A stretch of DNA of 64,000 nt from Motacilla alba alba (lineage: Eukaryota; Chordata; Aves; Passeriformes; Motacillidae): NCBI RefSeq assembly GCF_015832195.1, contig NC_052017.1, positions 47,321,652 to 47,385,651 of the forward strand, read 5' to 3'. The notes under the pieces were generated by a model, which had not been told where the DNA came from, made no database searches, and worked only from the letters and a program-made list of their open reading frames with translations. This document shows positions 47,465 through 58,500 of the stretch, piece after piece (positions within the stretch are counted from its first letter, which is position 1; each line of letters begins with the position of its first letter). The translations under genes and the position numbers were made by a program.

Positions 47465-49184
47465 CCAGAGAATTCCTTGCCACTCAAGGCTTGAGCAGCT
47501 GTTTTGACCACTGCATGTTATTCTTCTGTCTTGTGGAAGATATAAGAAATATTTTTAAAACAAATCCATACCTTCTCTGGCTAGTAAAGGTCAGCTAAAA
47601 TCAACTGTGCCCTATTCTAGCAGGAATCAATAATCTTTTTTTCCTCTAAGAAGGCAATTCATTGGCTTTCCTGCAGAAGTTCAATAATCTTTTCTGTGTT
47701 CAAATGTTCTGCATACAATCCACTAAACATTGATTCCAAGGGAAAAACTTTGAATAAAATAGTAAAAAGACAATGCAGACAAGCATTGTCTGGTAAAGTC
47801 TATGAACAGGGAGAAAATTTATGCAAATTACTGAAGACATCTCTCTTGTAAATTGGGTTGACATCTTCATACTGCAACTCTTCAGTCTCCTTGCAGCCTT
47901 CCTCAATCTCAACTGTTCTGTATTTCTCATTCACAAAACATTCCTGGATTGATAAGAGCCACAAAGGCCATGGCTGTTTCTGTCCTTTAAAGTCTTATTG
48001 ACTCTCCTTCTCTTCATTGCTCAAATAGATTCTCAGGTCTTCTGATCTGCTCTCAGCAAAACACCACGGATATATGTTTACAACTCTCATTTTCACCAGA
48101 TGCAGGCATAGTCCTCACAGACAAGTGTTGCTGCACAGAGCAGGAAACAACACCTAGCTGAAGACTGATTGGATCAAGCACTTTGGTGCTGGTCGTACTT
48201 CCTTCTTCACAGAGAAGAAGACAGACATTAATTACAGGAGATTGAAAGGAGTTTGCAGCCTGTGGGATAGCACATCGAACAGATATTGGGTTGAACTCCT
48301 GGTCTGTTGATGTGCAGTTTCTGGGTGCTAGAGAAAGACCATGATAACTCAATTGGCAAATTCTAAGCTCTGATGATAAAAACTTTCTACAACCAGCTAG
48401 GAGGTAGGAGAATGCCTTATCATGTTCATATGCTTTTAACCCTTCAAGTGTTGCTGCTGTTGAGCTGAAAAAGAATCAAATGTTTCTCATCTGAAAGAAT
48501 AAGACTAGGAAGGAACAAGAAAAAGAAGGAAAGACTGATGGATCAGGAATTGCAGGTCTGTTCGTCTGGTGGCAATGATTTTGTCTTCACACCTAAACCC
48601 CGTATGCCTTTTCTGTCCCATTTTGCTCCATTGCTGTACTTTATCCTTAATCCTTACCCTGCTGTGTTGTAAGATTCTATTTGAACACAAGATGAGAGGA
48701 CTGGACACCAAATAGATATGCCACGAAAGTTAAATGTTATAGTGGTTGCATATTTGCTCAAACTCTTTTTCTCTCTCTTCATGGATCTGTAGTTAATGGG
48801 AAACTTTGTACAGTTCTGATGCTCTTTTCCCTGGAAGTGACAGTATGAATCAGGCAGTTTTCCTTGTAAAGACTGAGAAGGCAGTTGAAGGCTGGTTTCT
48901 AGTGTGAGTTTTTGGCATGTGACTGTGGCATGGTAAAAAATTACTCCCAAAATCACACAGATGAGCAACAGCTGTTGAATTAACTCCTGTATCTTTTACT
49001 GCCTACCTGAAGGATGTTTTACTTTGGAGGAAGTATGGACATGTCTGTGCCTACAGGTATGCAGCCTTGGGACATGTTGCAACAGGGCTGCCAGCTTTTG
49101 TGATGCAAAGAGTGGACTTGGCAGTGAGGTTCCATGCCCAACAGCTTTCTCTACACACTCACCAGGGCCCATCTGGCAGCCAGG
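47465..49184. other. Single-copy non-coding sequence
   Basis: No gene supported. Open frames at 48053-48352 and 48654-48968 on the minus strand have no recognisable domain. The end of the stretch (48945-49000, 'cccaaaatcacacagatgagcaac') faintly resembles a MIR tail, but I do not call it. Confidence 0.45.
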
Positions 49185-50137
49185 AATCATAGAATCATAG
49201 AATCATAGAATCATAGAATCACAGAATGATGATCATAGAACAGCCTGGACTGGAGATCAGCCTTAAGGATCATCTAGTTCCAACCCCCCTGCCATGGACA
49301 GGGACGTGTTTCACTAGACCAGTTTGCTCAGAGCTCCATCGAAAACATTCTTAAACACTTCCAGGGATGGGACATTCATAACTTCCCTGGGAAATTTGTT
49401 CCAGTGCCTCACCACTCTCACAGTAATCAATTTCTTCCTAATATCTAAACTACACCTTCCCTCTTTCCATTAAAAGCCATTGATGCTTCTCCTGTCACTA
49501 CTTGCTCTTGTAAAAGTCCCTCTTTATCTTTCTTGTAGGCTCCCTTCAGGTACAGAAAGTCTGCAATCAAGTCACTCTGAAGCCTTTTTTTTCCCTGGCT
49601 TAACATTTCCAATTCTCTCAGCTTTCTCCCATAGGAGAGGTGCTACATCTCTTTGGATTCACTCCATCCTCTGTGTCCCTTCTCTGCTGGGACCCCAGAG
49701 CTGGATGCAGCACTTCAGGTGGGGTCTCATCAGAGCAGAGCAGAGCAGAGCAGAGCAGAGGGGCAGAATCCCTTCCCTCACCCTGCTGGCCACGCTGCTT
49801 TGGATGCAGCCCAGGACACGTTTGGCTTTCTGGGCTGCAAGCCCACATTTCTGTCTCATGTCCAGCCTCTCATCCATGAACACCCCCAAGTCCTTCTCCC
49901 CAGGGCTGTTCTCCATCAGTTCATCCCCCAGCCTCTGCTGATACCAGGAGTTACAGCACCTTGCACTTGGTCTTGTTAAACCTCATGAGATTCTCATGGG
50001 CCCACTTCTCCAGCCTGTCCAGGTAGCTCAGGATGGCATCCCATCCTTGAGGTGTGTCATCCACACCACTCAACTTGGTATCACCTGTGATTTTTTTGAG
50101 TATACACTGGATCCCTCTGCTTGTGTCAAAAATGGAC
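49185..50137 (-). mobile_element. CR1 LINE, 3' part with degraded ORF2 (minus)
   Basis: The 3' end is a clean octamer array (AATCATAG repeated about four times, 49185-49217). The conserved 3' UTR follows: 'ggatcatctagttccaacccccctgccatggacaggga' and 'aacttccctgggaaatttgttccagtgcctcaccactctcacagtaa'. On the minus strand two ORF2 segments are readable. The first, around 49980-50135, has a decayed ADDTKLSG region (GDTKLSGVDDTPQGWDAI) and ENLMRFNKTKCKVL. The second, at 49659-49916, has GEKDLGVFMDERLDM, then QKAKRVLGCIQSSVASR and MRPHLKCCIQLWGP. A frameshift separates the segments and substitutions affect conserved residues, so the copy is dead. It ends at an A-rich tract where an inverted CR1 fragment begins. 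Confidence 0.92.
49731..49760. repeat. (CAGAG)n pentanucleotide array inside CR1, six copies
   Basis: Six CAGAG units lie within the CR1 ORF2 relic. On the minus strand they read as repeated CSAL in the place where CR1 proteins have YSALVRPHLEY. The expansion is therefore an in-place duplication of a motif that originally encoded part of the reverse transcriptase. Confidence 0.9.
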
Positions 50138-50139
50138 TT

Positions 50140-50350
50140 TAAAAAAAAAAAAAAGGTCAACCACATCCTAGTCTGCAGTACAAAAGCACAGGCAGATCTT
50201 ATCTCTCTGCACATAGTTCATGAGAGGCAGCAGAAAAATAATGATGTGTATGGTTCCCAGAGGTGATTAGATATGGGACAAGATGCAATGGATATAAGAT
50301 GCAGCATGGGAAATTCCAGTTGGATGTTAGGGAAAAAATCTACTGTATGA
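50140..50350 (+). mobile_element. Degraded CR1 fragment in inverted orientation (plus)
   Basis: After an A14-type tract (about 50140-50153), the plus strand reads 'ggtcaaccacatcctagtctgcag', like CR1 'ggccaaccgcatcctggggtgca'. Further on comes 'gatatgggacaagatgcaatggatataagatgcagcatgggaaattccagttggatgttagggaaaaaatctactgt', which follows CR1 'aggacaagaggcaatgggcacaaactgaaacacaggaaattccatctgaacataag'. Both matches are in sense order with a large internal loss between them. It is a second CR1 copy, opposite in orientation to its neighbour. Confidence 0.6.
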
Positions 50351-50354
50351 AAGC

Positions 50355-50765
50355 AGTCAAATTTAGGGACTAAAGCCTGCAGATGACGTCACCTCCATTT
50401 TTTGAGCTATTCAAACACTGCTGGTCCAGACACTGAGCAACCTGGCATAAGCCAGCCCTGCTTTGAGTGCTTAGTTGACAGAGATGACCTCCAGAAATCC
50501 ATATCCCATATCCTAGGACTATGCAAATAGATCAGTCTTGGAAAAAAAAAAGGATAAAGCTGCATTCCAATTGAAAGTGCAAACTTTGCTTCTCAAAAAT
50601 CAAATTTTCAGGAATATTTAATGCTCCATATAACTGCTGATGAGCAGCTTCTTAAAAACTCATAGCTGCTTTTTGCTTGAGACAAGAGTTACTGGGTTTC
50701 ACAAGTCAATGTGAAATTTTTTTTCTGGAAACTTTCCTTCCACTTATTTAAAAGCAAAATATAGC
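50355..50765. other. Single-copy non-coding sequence
   Basis: No gene or recognisable repeat. Short A-rich tract at about 50540-50550. Confidence 0.4.
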
Positions 50766-50915
50766 CTACAGGTTAAAGCATGAGACACATGAGGTGAGAA
50801 GCAGTCTAATTCTGATTCAGTAGCAGACTTGCTAAGTAACTTTGAAGAAAATGTCTGAAGTATTTCATGCCTTTCATAGCATGTAATATAGGACTAGCAG
50901 GCTATCACACAGATG
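50766..50915 (+). mobile_element. Possible MIR SINE remnant (plus)
   Basis: The order 'acaggttaaagcatgaga', 'agtctaattctgattcagtagcagacttgctaagtaactttgaagaaaatgtctgaagtatttcatgcc' and 'acacagatgag' mirrors MIR. The MIR order is 'gtggttaagagcacgggc', 'tcctggctctgccacttactagctgtgtgaccttgggcaagttacttaacctctctgtgcctcag' and 'catctgtaaaatgag'. Similarity is weak at the base level but consistent in order and spacing. A profile search would decide. Confidence 0.4.
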
Positions 50916-50919
50916 AGAC

Positions 50920-51924
50920 AAATTCAACACTGTTTTTAATTTTTGCATTTGGGTGTCATGGAAAATATTGCTGTACTTTTTATTTGAGAAAAGGTATTAC
51001 TATATATTTTTAACATTAAATTGACCGTAATTTTTAAATGGCAGATCACTAAAAGTATTTCTAAGCGTAACTGGTTATTGGAAAAACAGTTTCTTTATTA
51101 AACCTTGAAAAGAGCAGTTAGACATTGTTAGAGAAAGTATTGTATTTTCTACAACTGTTGCTTTTTATCTTGTGGAATCTTAACACGGGGACAGGACAGA
51201 ACATTTAATGAGCTTTTGGATTTAAAATCCCCAAGCATATGCCCTTAATTTGGAAGAAAGAGAACATCCTTATTCTGAACACTTTTATTATTCATACTGA
51301 ACTCCTGGGAATGCAACATCAAGATATTGAAATATGAGTTTGTCCTACCCTGCTACTTGTTGCATGGCCAGGTTTTGTAGCTATTCTGCTATATCACTGA
51401 TAAAGAATGACTTCTTGAAATTAAATGAGGTCAAGGAATAATTGCAGCTTTGAGGGTACCTGTGTTTCTCTGACAGATTTCTTGTAGCAGATGTGTGAAA
51501 TGGCTACAATTAAGAATAGAGCCAAAAGAGAGTGTATTATAAAGATGATCATGATATCTCATAGCAAATTCACCCCACATCCTTCTTCTTTTCACATGCT
51601 TCATTCTCTTTGGTTATAAAAAGTTTGAGTCAGTACTTTTCAATTATAAAACAACTGCAGTACACAAAAAGCATATGCAGAGTGAATGCTTACATCTCTC
51701 TGGAAGACTACTGTTTGATAAAGAGATAGAAGCATTTCAGGAGTACCAGAACAATTTCAGCTTTTCAGGATGCCCAGCTTCAGGGTTGCTATAGATATTT
51801 TATCACTGTATCCTGAGGAAAGTTCCTTCAAGGGCTGTTAGACCTTTTCTTAGGTGTTATCTGAGCAACTGAGAAAATCCTGTTGAGAGGCTGAGTGGCC
51901 TTCATACCACAGGAGAGAGGTACT
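50920..51924. other. Single-copy AT-rich non-coding sequence
   Basis: No gene or mobile element recognised in this kilobase; AT-rich throughout. Confidence 0.45.
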
Positions 51925-51925
51925 T

Positions 51926-51938
51926 ATGTATATATGTA

Positions 51939-51973
<35 letters not shown>
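51926..51973. repeat. (TA)n / (TATG)n microsatellite
   Basis: Interrupted TATATG units pass into a pure TA array of about 12 dinucleotides ending at 51973. It is a simple repeat likely to vary in length; nothing else is associated with it. Confidence 0.95.
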
Positions 51974-51974
51974 C

Positions 51975-53018
51975 CACAAACACATACTCACATGTGTTAT
52001 CTTCACTTTCATTACAATTAGTCCTCTACCTTTCACCTGTAGCCACTTACAGGAAAATGCATTTTGCAATTACTGAAAATATTTATCATATATTGAACAG
52101 AACAAAACACATCTTCATCAATGAACTTGATGATTGAGATGATAACAACTGGTCCAACCCTGTCTGTCAGCTGTTTGTGGTTGGCGAGCAATGGGTGGCA
52201 CTTCAGGAAGCAGACAGAGCTGGGTTGCAGTAGCAGTTCCTCAGCAGCGCTTCTCTGCAAAGTCCTGGAGTCACACGGAGTGAGGAGAGTGTCCTGCTAT
52301 GCTGCTGGAGAGTGGCTGGGTAAGTGCTGCAAAAGTCCTGAGCAGAGGTACTGAGGTACTGGAGGCAGACCAGGAGGAGGGAATTAGTATTAAACTCAAA
52401 TGAGAAGGCTGAAGATCTGGATGGAGCTTAACAGTTCCTGGTGGGAGGTGTGATTACAGCAGAGCTGGGGGGAAACATGACAGGAGAGAAGTTAAAAGTA
52501 CTTTGTGTTCTTAGTCCACTGCAGCAGTTGTGAATGTCATATTTTATAAAATCAGTGGAAGTAAAGTGGTAGTTAAAAGTGTATTTTGGGAATATTATTG
52601 CAGAAAGGGCTGCTGGTCTCCTTTTACATAGCATCCACACTTTCATAATGCTTTCTGAAATTTATTAAATGAAAAGAAGAAAGTGTAATTGGTTTTGCCA
52701 AATGATCTTGACCAAAAAAGTAAGAAGGAAATTTCCATAATGATTACACTGGTTCCTCATTGGCTCCGATACTTTTCATTATGAGTAGATTTTTCAGAAT
52801 CAACTCAGATAATCTCAAGTCACCTTCATAAAAGGTTGCCAGATCTGCCTTCACTTTGGCAGTTTTAGACACCATCCCTGATGCTCTCAGGCACTCACAC
52901 AGCTCAGCAATGAAATGAAACCTCATCATGGGCCACACAACAGCAAGAGCACAGCCAGCAGGTCAAGGACTAGAGCTGTCAAATCAAGAATGTGATTATT
53001 CCTCTCCATTTACTAGCT
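51975..53018. other. Non-coding sequence containing one coding-like orphan frame
   Basis: No gene supported. The minus-strand frame 52744-52938 (64 codons, alternative start) can be extended upstream with open codons to about 52960. It has a protein-like texture, for example IAELCECLRASGMVSKTAK followed by ILKNLLIMKSIGANEEPV and a stop. I cannot match it to any family. It may be a fragment of a retroposed or transposon gene, or chance. Confidence 0.3.
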
Positions 53019-53230
53019 GTTAGGCCACACCTGGGATGTGGTGTCCAGATTCTGTCTTCCTTGTCCAAGACAGAAACTGAAAAATTCAGAGTAGTATAAT
53101 TTCCCCTGCTGGAAATATTCAAAGTTCAGTTTGATGGGACCCTGGATACTTCAGTCTATAGCCCTGCTTTCAATAGGAGGTTTGACAGTAAAATCTCTCG
53201 AGGTGCCTGCCAGCCTGGATCTTTTTAAGG
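53019..53230 (+). mobile_element. Old CR1 LINE fragment (plus)
   Basis: 'Ggccacacctgggatgtggtgtccagattctg' corresponds to CR1 'cacctggagtactgtgtccagttctg'. After a deletion, 'ggaaatattcaaagttcagtttgatgggaccctggata' matches 'agacattcaaggccaggttggatggggctctgagca'. The stretch 'aggaggtttgacagtaaaatctctcgaggtgcctgccagcctggatct' then sits in the position of the element's last 60 bases. The terminal octamers are lost. It is the most diverged CR1 that I call. Confidence 0.55.
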
Positions 53231-53234
53231 TTCA

Positions 53235-54420
53235 ACAGTCACAATCCACACAGACTGGGATATGCCTGTTACTTTCTTATTTATTTACGAAGTCATGCAG
53301 AGGTACCAAAACTGGCTCTGGAGGAGCTAATTGAAGTGCTGAAACCTCTAAGCCTGGAAAACAGGTATAAACTTAATGAGGGAGTGTCACTCCAACACAG
53401 ATTTATCACCCACTATATAGCTAACTGAAGCTAGCTTAGATATTTCTACACAGCATTGTGTTCTGAACTGCACACATACCTCAGGCGTACATGGCAACAT
53501 GCATTTCCTCTGCATCCAATGCTGTACAGAAAGACTCTATGAATTCTACCATTTTACCCCCCCTAAAAAACATGTGCAGGCTGCTTCTGAATCTGAAACA
53601 AAAAAAGTCCGGGGGAAAAATACTTCAGAAAAAGTATAATATAGTGCTAGCACCTCTAACCAATTTAATGAACTTCTTCCTAGCTTAGAATTGGTCTCTG
53701 TTGCACAGCTGAAATTAAGTTCATGTGAGGATAATCTTAGGTATGGGCATGGAATGAGGTCAGACACCCACTAACATGAATAGGGGAAAAAATCTGAAAG
53801 TTAAGTGGAGATAGTTTTTGATACAGAATTCATTATCTTATTGTAACCTCACTGAACAGAGTGAAATCTTTCCTCTTTAGGTAAAATAAGGGGGAAAGAG
53901 TTTTAGCCAAAATAAGAGACATAAGGAAAATCTAGAGTGGATACAAAACAGGCATTGCTTTATCTGCACTTCCTGTGCAAGAGGTACTTGGTAGTAAATG
54001 GTGAGCTCTCTCACCATGAGGGCTCTAGAAATCATTGAATCACTTTCATTGATGATGCTGATTTGATGGTGCAGAGAGAAAAAGGCAGCAATGGAAACTG
54101 CTACTCAGTGAGCTTATGCTTCTCATTTTCATCTCAGTTGCACAATTAAACACATTAACTGCCTGCTTTATTTTTCTTAACTCTCCAAATTCTTACCATT
54201 GCCAATATCAACAGGAAAGCTATTTTGGGGAAAGCTTATCTGTGAAGATGTACTTGAATTAGTGCTTAATGTGCTAACTTGAGAATCAGAAGTAATGGGG
54301 CTGAAGAGGCATGTTGCTGTGGCCAGTGTAACATACCCTGTTGAGAAGACAAAGGTCAGGTCACTGCCCACCTGTAGCTGTTTTGCTTTGGGACAAGAGC
54401 TCATATCTGCACCCGTGCCC
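53235..54420. other. Single-copy non-coding sequence
   Basis: No gene or clear repeat. AT-rich, with short open frames lacking motifs. Confidence 0.45.
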
Positions 54421-54424
54421 ACCA

Positions 54425-55545
54425 TGCCAGGCACGCACCAAAGCCTCTCTATCACTCCCCTCTGCAATTGACCTGGGAGAGAAAACATAAAAAAGGGTTA
54501 ATGGACTGAGATAAGGACCAGGAGGGATGACTCACCAAATATAGTCATGAGCAGAACAGACTCAGCTTGGGGATATTAACTGAATTTATTACTAACAAAA
54601 TCAGCAGGATAATGAGAAGTAAAAGCAGACCTTAAAAACACCCTGCTTCTCAGCTCTACTTCCTCCTCCAGTCCAGTGGCAGAGGGAGACAGGATATGGT
54701 GGTGTGGTCAGTTCATCACACATTGTTTCTTTCCCTGCTCCAATGTGGGGTCTCTTTCCTGGGAGATGGTACTCCAGGAATTTCTCCAGTGTCCATCCAA
54801 TAGGCAACAGTTCTTCACAAACTACTGCAACATTGGTCATTCTTCCCTGGGTGCAGTCCTTCACGGACAGTCTGCTCCAGCCTGGGTTCCCCATGCAGTC
54901 ACAAGTCCTAGCAGGAAATCTGCTCTGGTGTGGGCTCCGGTCTCCACAGGTCCGCAGGTCCCTGCCTGGAGCCTGTTCCAGCACAGACCTCCCTCTGTTT
55001 CACAGCCCCTTTTGGGCATTGAACTGATCCAGTGTGGGTGTTCTCCAAGGGCTACAGGTGGATCTCTGCATCCCTGTGATCGTCCATGGGCTGCAGGGGC
55101 ACAACTGCTTCACCATGGACTTCACCACGGGCTGCAGAGGAATCTTAGCACCAGTGCCTGGAGCACCTCCTCCCCCTCCTTCTTCACTGACCTTGTTGTC
55201 TGCAGAGCTGCTCTTCTCACATGTTCCCACCCCACTCTTTTCTGATTCCTTGTCCTTGTCCTTGTCCTTGTCCTTGTCCTTGTCCTTCTCCTTCTCCTTC
55301 TTCTTCTTCTCCGTCTTCTTCTCAATCTTTTTCGTCTTCATTTCTTTGTCTTCATCTTCTTCTTCATGTCACCACAGAGGCTTTATGCTCATTTCCAACT
55401 GCCCCAGGCTTGGCCAGCAGCATATCCATCCTGGAGCTGGCTGGCATTGGCTCTGACAGACTTAGAGGAAGCTTCTGGCACCTTCTCACAGAGGTCACCC
55501 TGCAGCCTCCCCAGCTACCAACATCTGGCCATGCAAAACCAATAA
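54425..55545 (-). mobile_element. LTR-like dispersed avian repeat with expanded internal array (minus)
   Basis: Read on the minus strand, the element starts near 'ttttgcatggccagatgttggtagctgggg'. It goes through 'gaagcttcctctaagtctgtcagagccaatgccagc' and then through imperfect 'gctggagcaggct / cccgtggagaaccc' modules. Near its end is a poly(A) signal (AATAAA; TTTATT on the plus strand at 54585-54590), then 'agtctgttctgctcatgactatatttggtgagtca'. I recall this order from a common dispersed repeat of birds with LTR-like architecture, but cannot name the family with certainty. The boundaries are approximate. The minus strand carries two open frames (54601-54984 and 55000-55341), but their residues reflect the repeated modules and no retroviral protein is recognisable. 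A large pyrimidine-rich array interrupts it. Confidence 0.6.
55250..55369. repeat. (TTGTCC)n passing into CTT/CTTTT-rich tract
   Basis: About six perfect TTGTCC units (55250-55285) pass into TTCTCC and then (CTT)n units to about 55320, and on into degenerate TCTTC-rich sequence to about 55369. The plus strand is almost purely pyrimidine. On the minus strand it is read as alternating Lys-Asp and then Lys-Glu and poly-Lys, a by-product of the array. It lies inside the LTR-like element where other copies, as I recall them, have only a short T-rich stretch. Confidence 0.9.
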
Positions 55546-55549
55546 ATCC

Positions 55550-58500
55550 CAAAAGGGTTTGTACACATCCTACGCAATTCATTTTGTTCCAGCTCACATT
55601 GGTGCTATTTGGGTCTTCTCCCCACCATGCTTCACTGGCTACATGTGGACTAGTTTTATTTTACCTTCTCATCTATCACGTAGGGCTCATAGTATCATAA
55701 AGGAATGTCCTGTCAGTCTATCTTCAGCTGCTGCTTCATTAGAGCTATAGTGAATAATTACATGAAATATTGGGCTCTTATGCTTTCCAGTGATAAAGAA
55801 GATGTACAGAAAATTAAATAGCCTGGATGAAATGAAAAGAAGGAAGATAGAAAGGGAAGTTATTTCATAACTTATTGTTTTCAGACGTGTTTTTCTGCAG
55901 AGAGGTCTAAAGATCAACCAAGTACAGGGACCCAGTGCAACACCACAGCACAGGGCACTCCAAAACTTGAATATAATATTTGGACTGGCAAAACATCATT
56001 AAGACCACAAGCAGCACGGCCCAAGATTTTCTGCAGACTCCTGTGTCAATGAAATGGGGAGAAAATATATCAGGAGGACTCTGGGACAAAGGGCAGGTGT
56101 GGGTATTCTTCCACGGCCCAGAAGAGCAGCACCTACCGTAAGTGTTTCTACACCTATGGCTGGGCTGTCTAGCTGCCTTCTTAAATATTTCAACTGAACT
56201 TCAAATAGGCAAAAGTTTATAAAAATGCAGCAGTAATGAGCTTATTGACAGCACAATTGGCTTCACACTTTGGCATATGCACTAAAGATCTTACTTTAAC
56301 GCAGTTAAAGTAACCATTTCTATCATAAAGTTACCATTGCTAATCCTTCACTCTGAATGGAAAGCCCCAGATTTAACAGTGAAATGAACCATTTCACCCC
56401 AAACAATTTGATGTAACAGAGCACTTTCATGCACACAGCACCTCACTCTAATATGCAGAGTCTAGCTGTGCTGACCAAGGAAAGGCTCTTGCAAACCAGT
56501 GTACTTTGAGAATGCAGCGTGGAAAAATTCCCTTGCAGTAAATTCCTCCTTTCTGAAATGACAGAAGGAGCCCAAATTCCTCTCTAACCCTACTGTAACA
56601 GAAATGTCATGTATTTAATTGTGTTTATGCTAAGGTAGGAAATCATTATCAATCAGTGTTGGCAGCAAGCCTTGCTTTCTGTACTGCTCCTAGGCAGTAG
56701 GAGCTTAGACTAATGCAGGGAGGTTTGTTTTTCAGACAACACATTTTAGCATACTAAATATCATAAATATCTGTATGTGTACATTCAACATGAAAGTGAT
56801 CTTTGGTAAAATTCTTTTTTTCCATGCACCTGATGATAGAGTTGGCATTACTTCTGCAGTCAGAAATGGGATGAGATAAGCAATCTGGGAATAAAACAGT
56901 ATTAGTAGTTGCAGTACACATTTTGAGGGTGAGTAGCAATAGACTTGTGCTGAAATCCTTTAAAAAAATATATTCTTCCTCACAGCATGCAGCCTAACCC
57001 AGCAGGCAATTAGTGAGGTTAGTACCAAGTTCAAAAATATTTTAGGATGAGCACTGTCTTTTCAAGATGAAGGGAAGTATGTTTTTCTTCTCAGAGAGGC
57101 ATATATGCTTATAGAATTGGCATGGTGCTGCATATATGATTTCTTTCTCTGCAGTCTAATGCCATCTTTATGGCAGGAGTAATACATCTCCTTGTCAATC
57201 AGCTCCTCCTTCCATTTTTTTTCACTCTGGTGAGAACAAGCTCCCATAATGAGTGAATTGTTGTGCTGGATTCCTGATGAAAGCACTTCCCCTGAAAAAC
57301 TTACTGGCTTGCAACAGATATGAACTAATAAAATCCTTAAAAAAAAAAAAAGTAATATTAAATTTGGTGATAGACTGTGAGTAGTGTGCCATTGTTTAAT
57401 ATAAGTAAGACACCTTCTCCAAAAGTCCATTTGGACAGGACACTGAACAGATACTTTTATACCTTTTGTATGCAGTTCTGATTCCTCCTCCTGCCCTTGG
57501 TGACAAACACTGATGCCAAAGCAGAGTCCAATAGAAAAGAGAAGGTATGGCAAAAGTTGGGCAAATTGCTAGTATTATTAGTATTAGAACAGTTTGTTTC
57601 TAGATCTGAGATCCCCCCCACACAATCAAAGAAGAAATACTGCAGATTTTGATGTGAACTTAAGTCTTGGTTTGTGTTCAGTACTTTTCTGAAAAATCTG
57701 AATTCTGGCAAGACCTGAACAGAAATTTGAGGAGGTTTTATTGATACACTATGCTTCAACATGGTGCAATTCTGTCATTTTTGTAGGAAGAAAAGGTAGT
57801 GAGATAGGCTGAAGGGAAAACAGATTTTCTCCATGCCATTTTTCCTCAGGTACGTTTAAGCAAATTTGAGTAATTATGCCCAGGGATAATAACTTGCAAA
57901 GTGGATATTTTTCCCCTTAAATTAGGTAAAAAACTAGGAGGCCACTAGATTCATTTCCACTTTTCAGAGGAGCTTGAATTTATGGCTCTGCTATGCAAAG
58001 GTGTGTGAAACAAGGAATTTCAAGTCACATTTTCTTCCTGTACTTTTCCAAAATGTTCTTTCAGATGTGTCATAGGCAGTATTTCTCACTCATAGGACAC
58101 CTTGCACTGCCTGGGTGACAGCCACAAATCACAATTTATCCAGAACCCAGAGAGACATATTTTAAGAAACCTATTATCTATAAAATGTTTTTGGCTGATA
58201 CTGATACTGAATGTTTTTTGTTTTGTAGGTAATTAATATCTTTCTATTCAGGTGCTTGAAAAAGTAGTAAAGTACACTAGAAATATGAGTCAAAAATAGG
58301 ATTTTGTTGGTGACAGCTGTAAGTTATTCTAATTACATACTGTCTTTCAGTTCTTCATATTAGCAACTTAATAATAGCAACTTCAGAATTGAAATTTAAT
58401 AATAAACTGCAAATAACCTGTCACAATTGCAACTTAATAACTGATCAGCCAGTGTTGCCTACTAGCCCCAGGCCCACAGCTGGCACTAGGAGGGACTCTG

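Noticed and set aside
55000..55341. Lys/Asp-rich minus-strand frame as a possible basic protein
   Set aside because: The charged run is a translation of the TTGTCC/CTT array and the remainder belongs to the LTR-like repeat modules.
57062..57553. 163-codon minus-strand open frame
   Set aside because: It passes through a poly(A/T) tract and has no recognisable domain.
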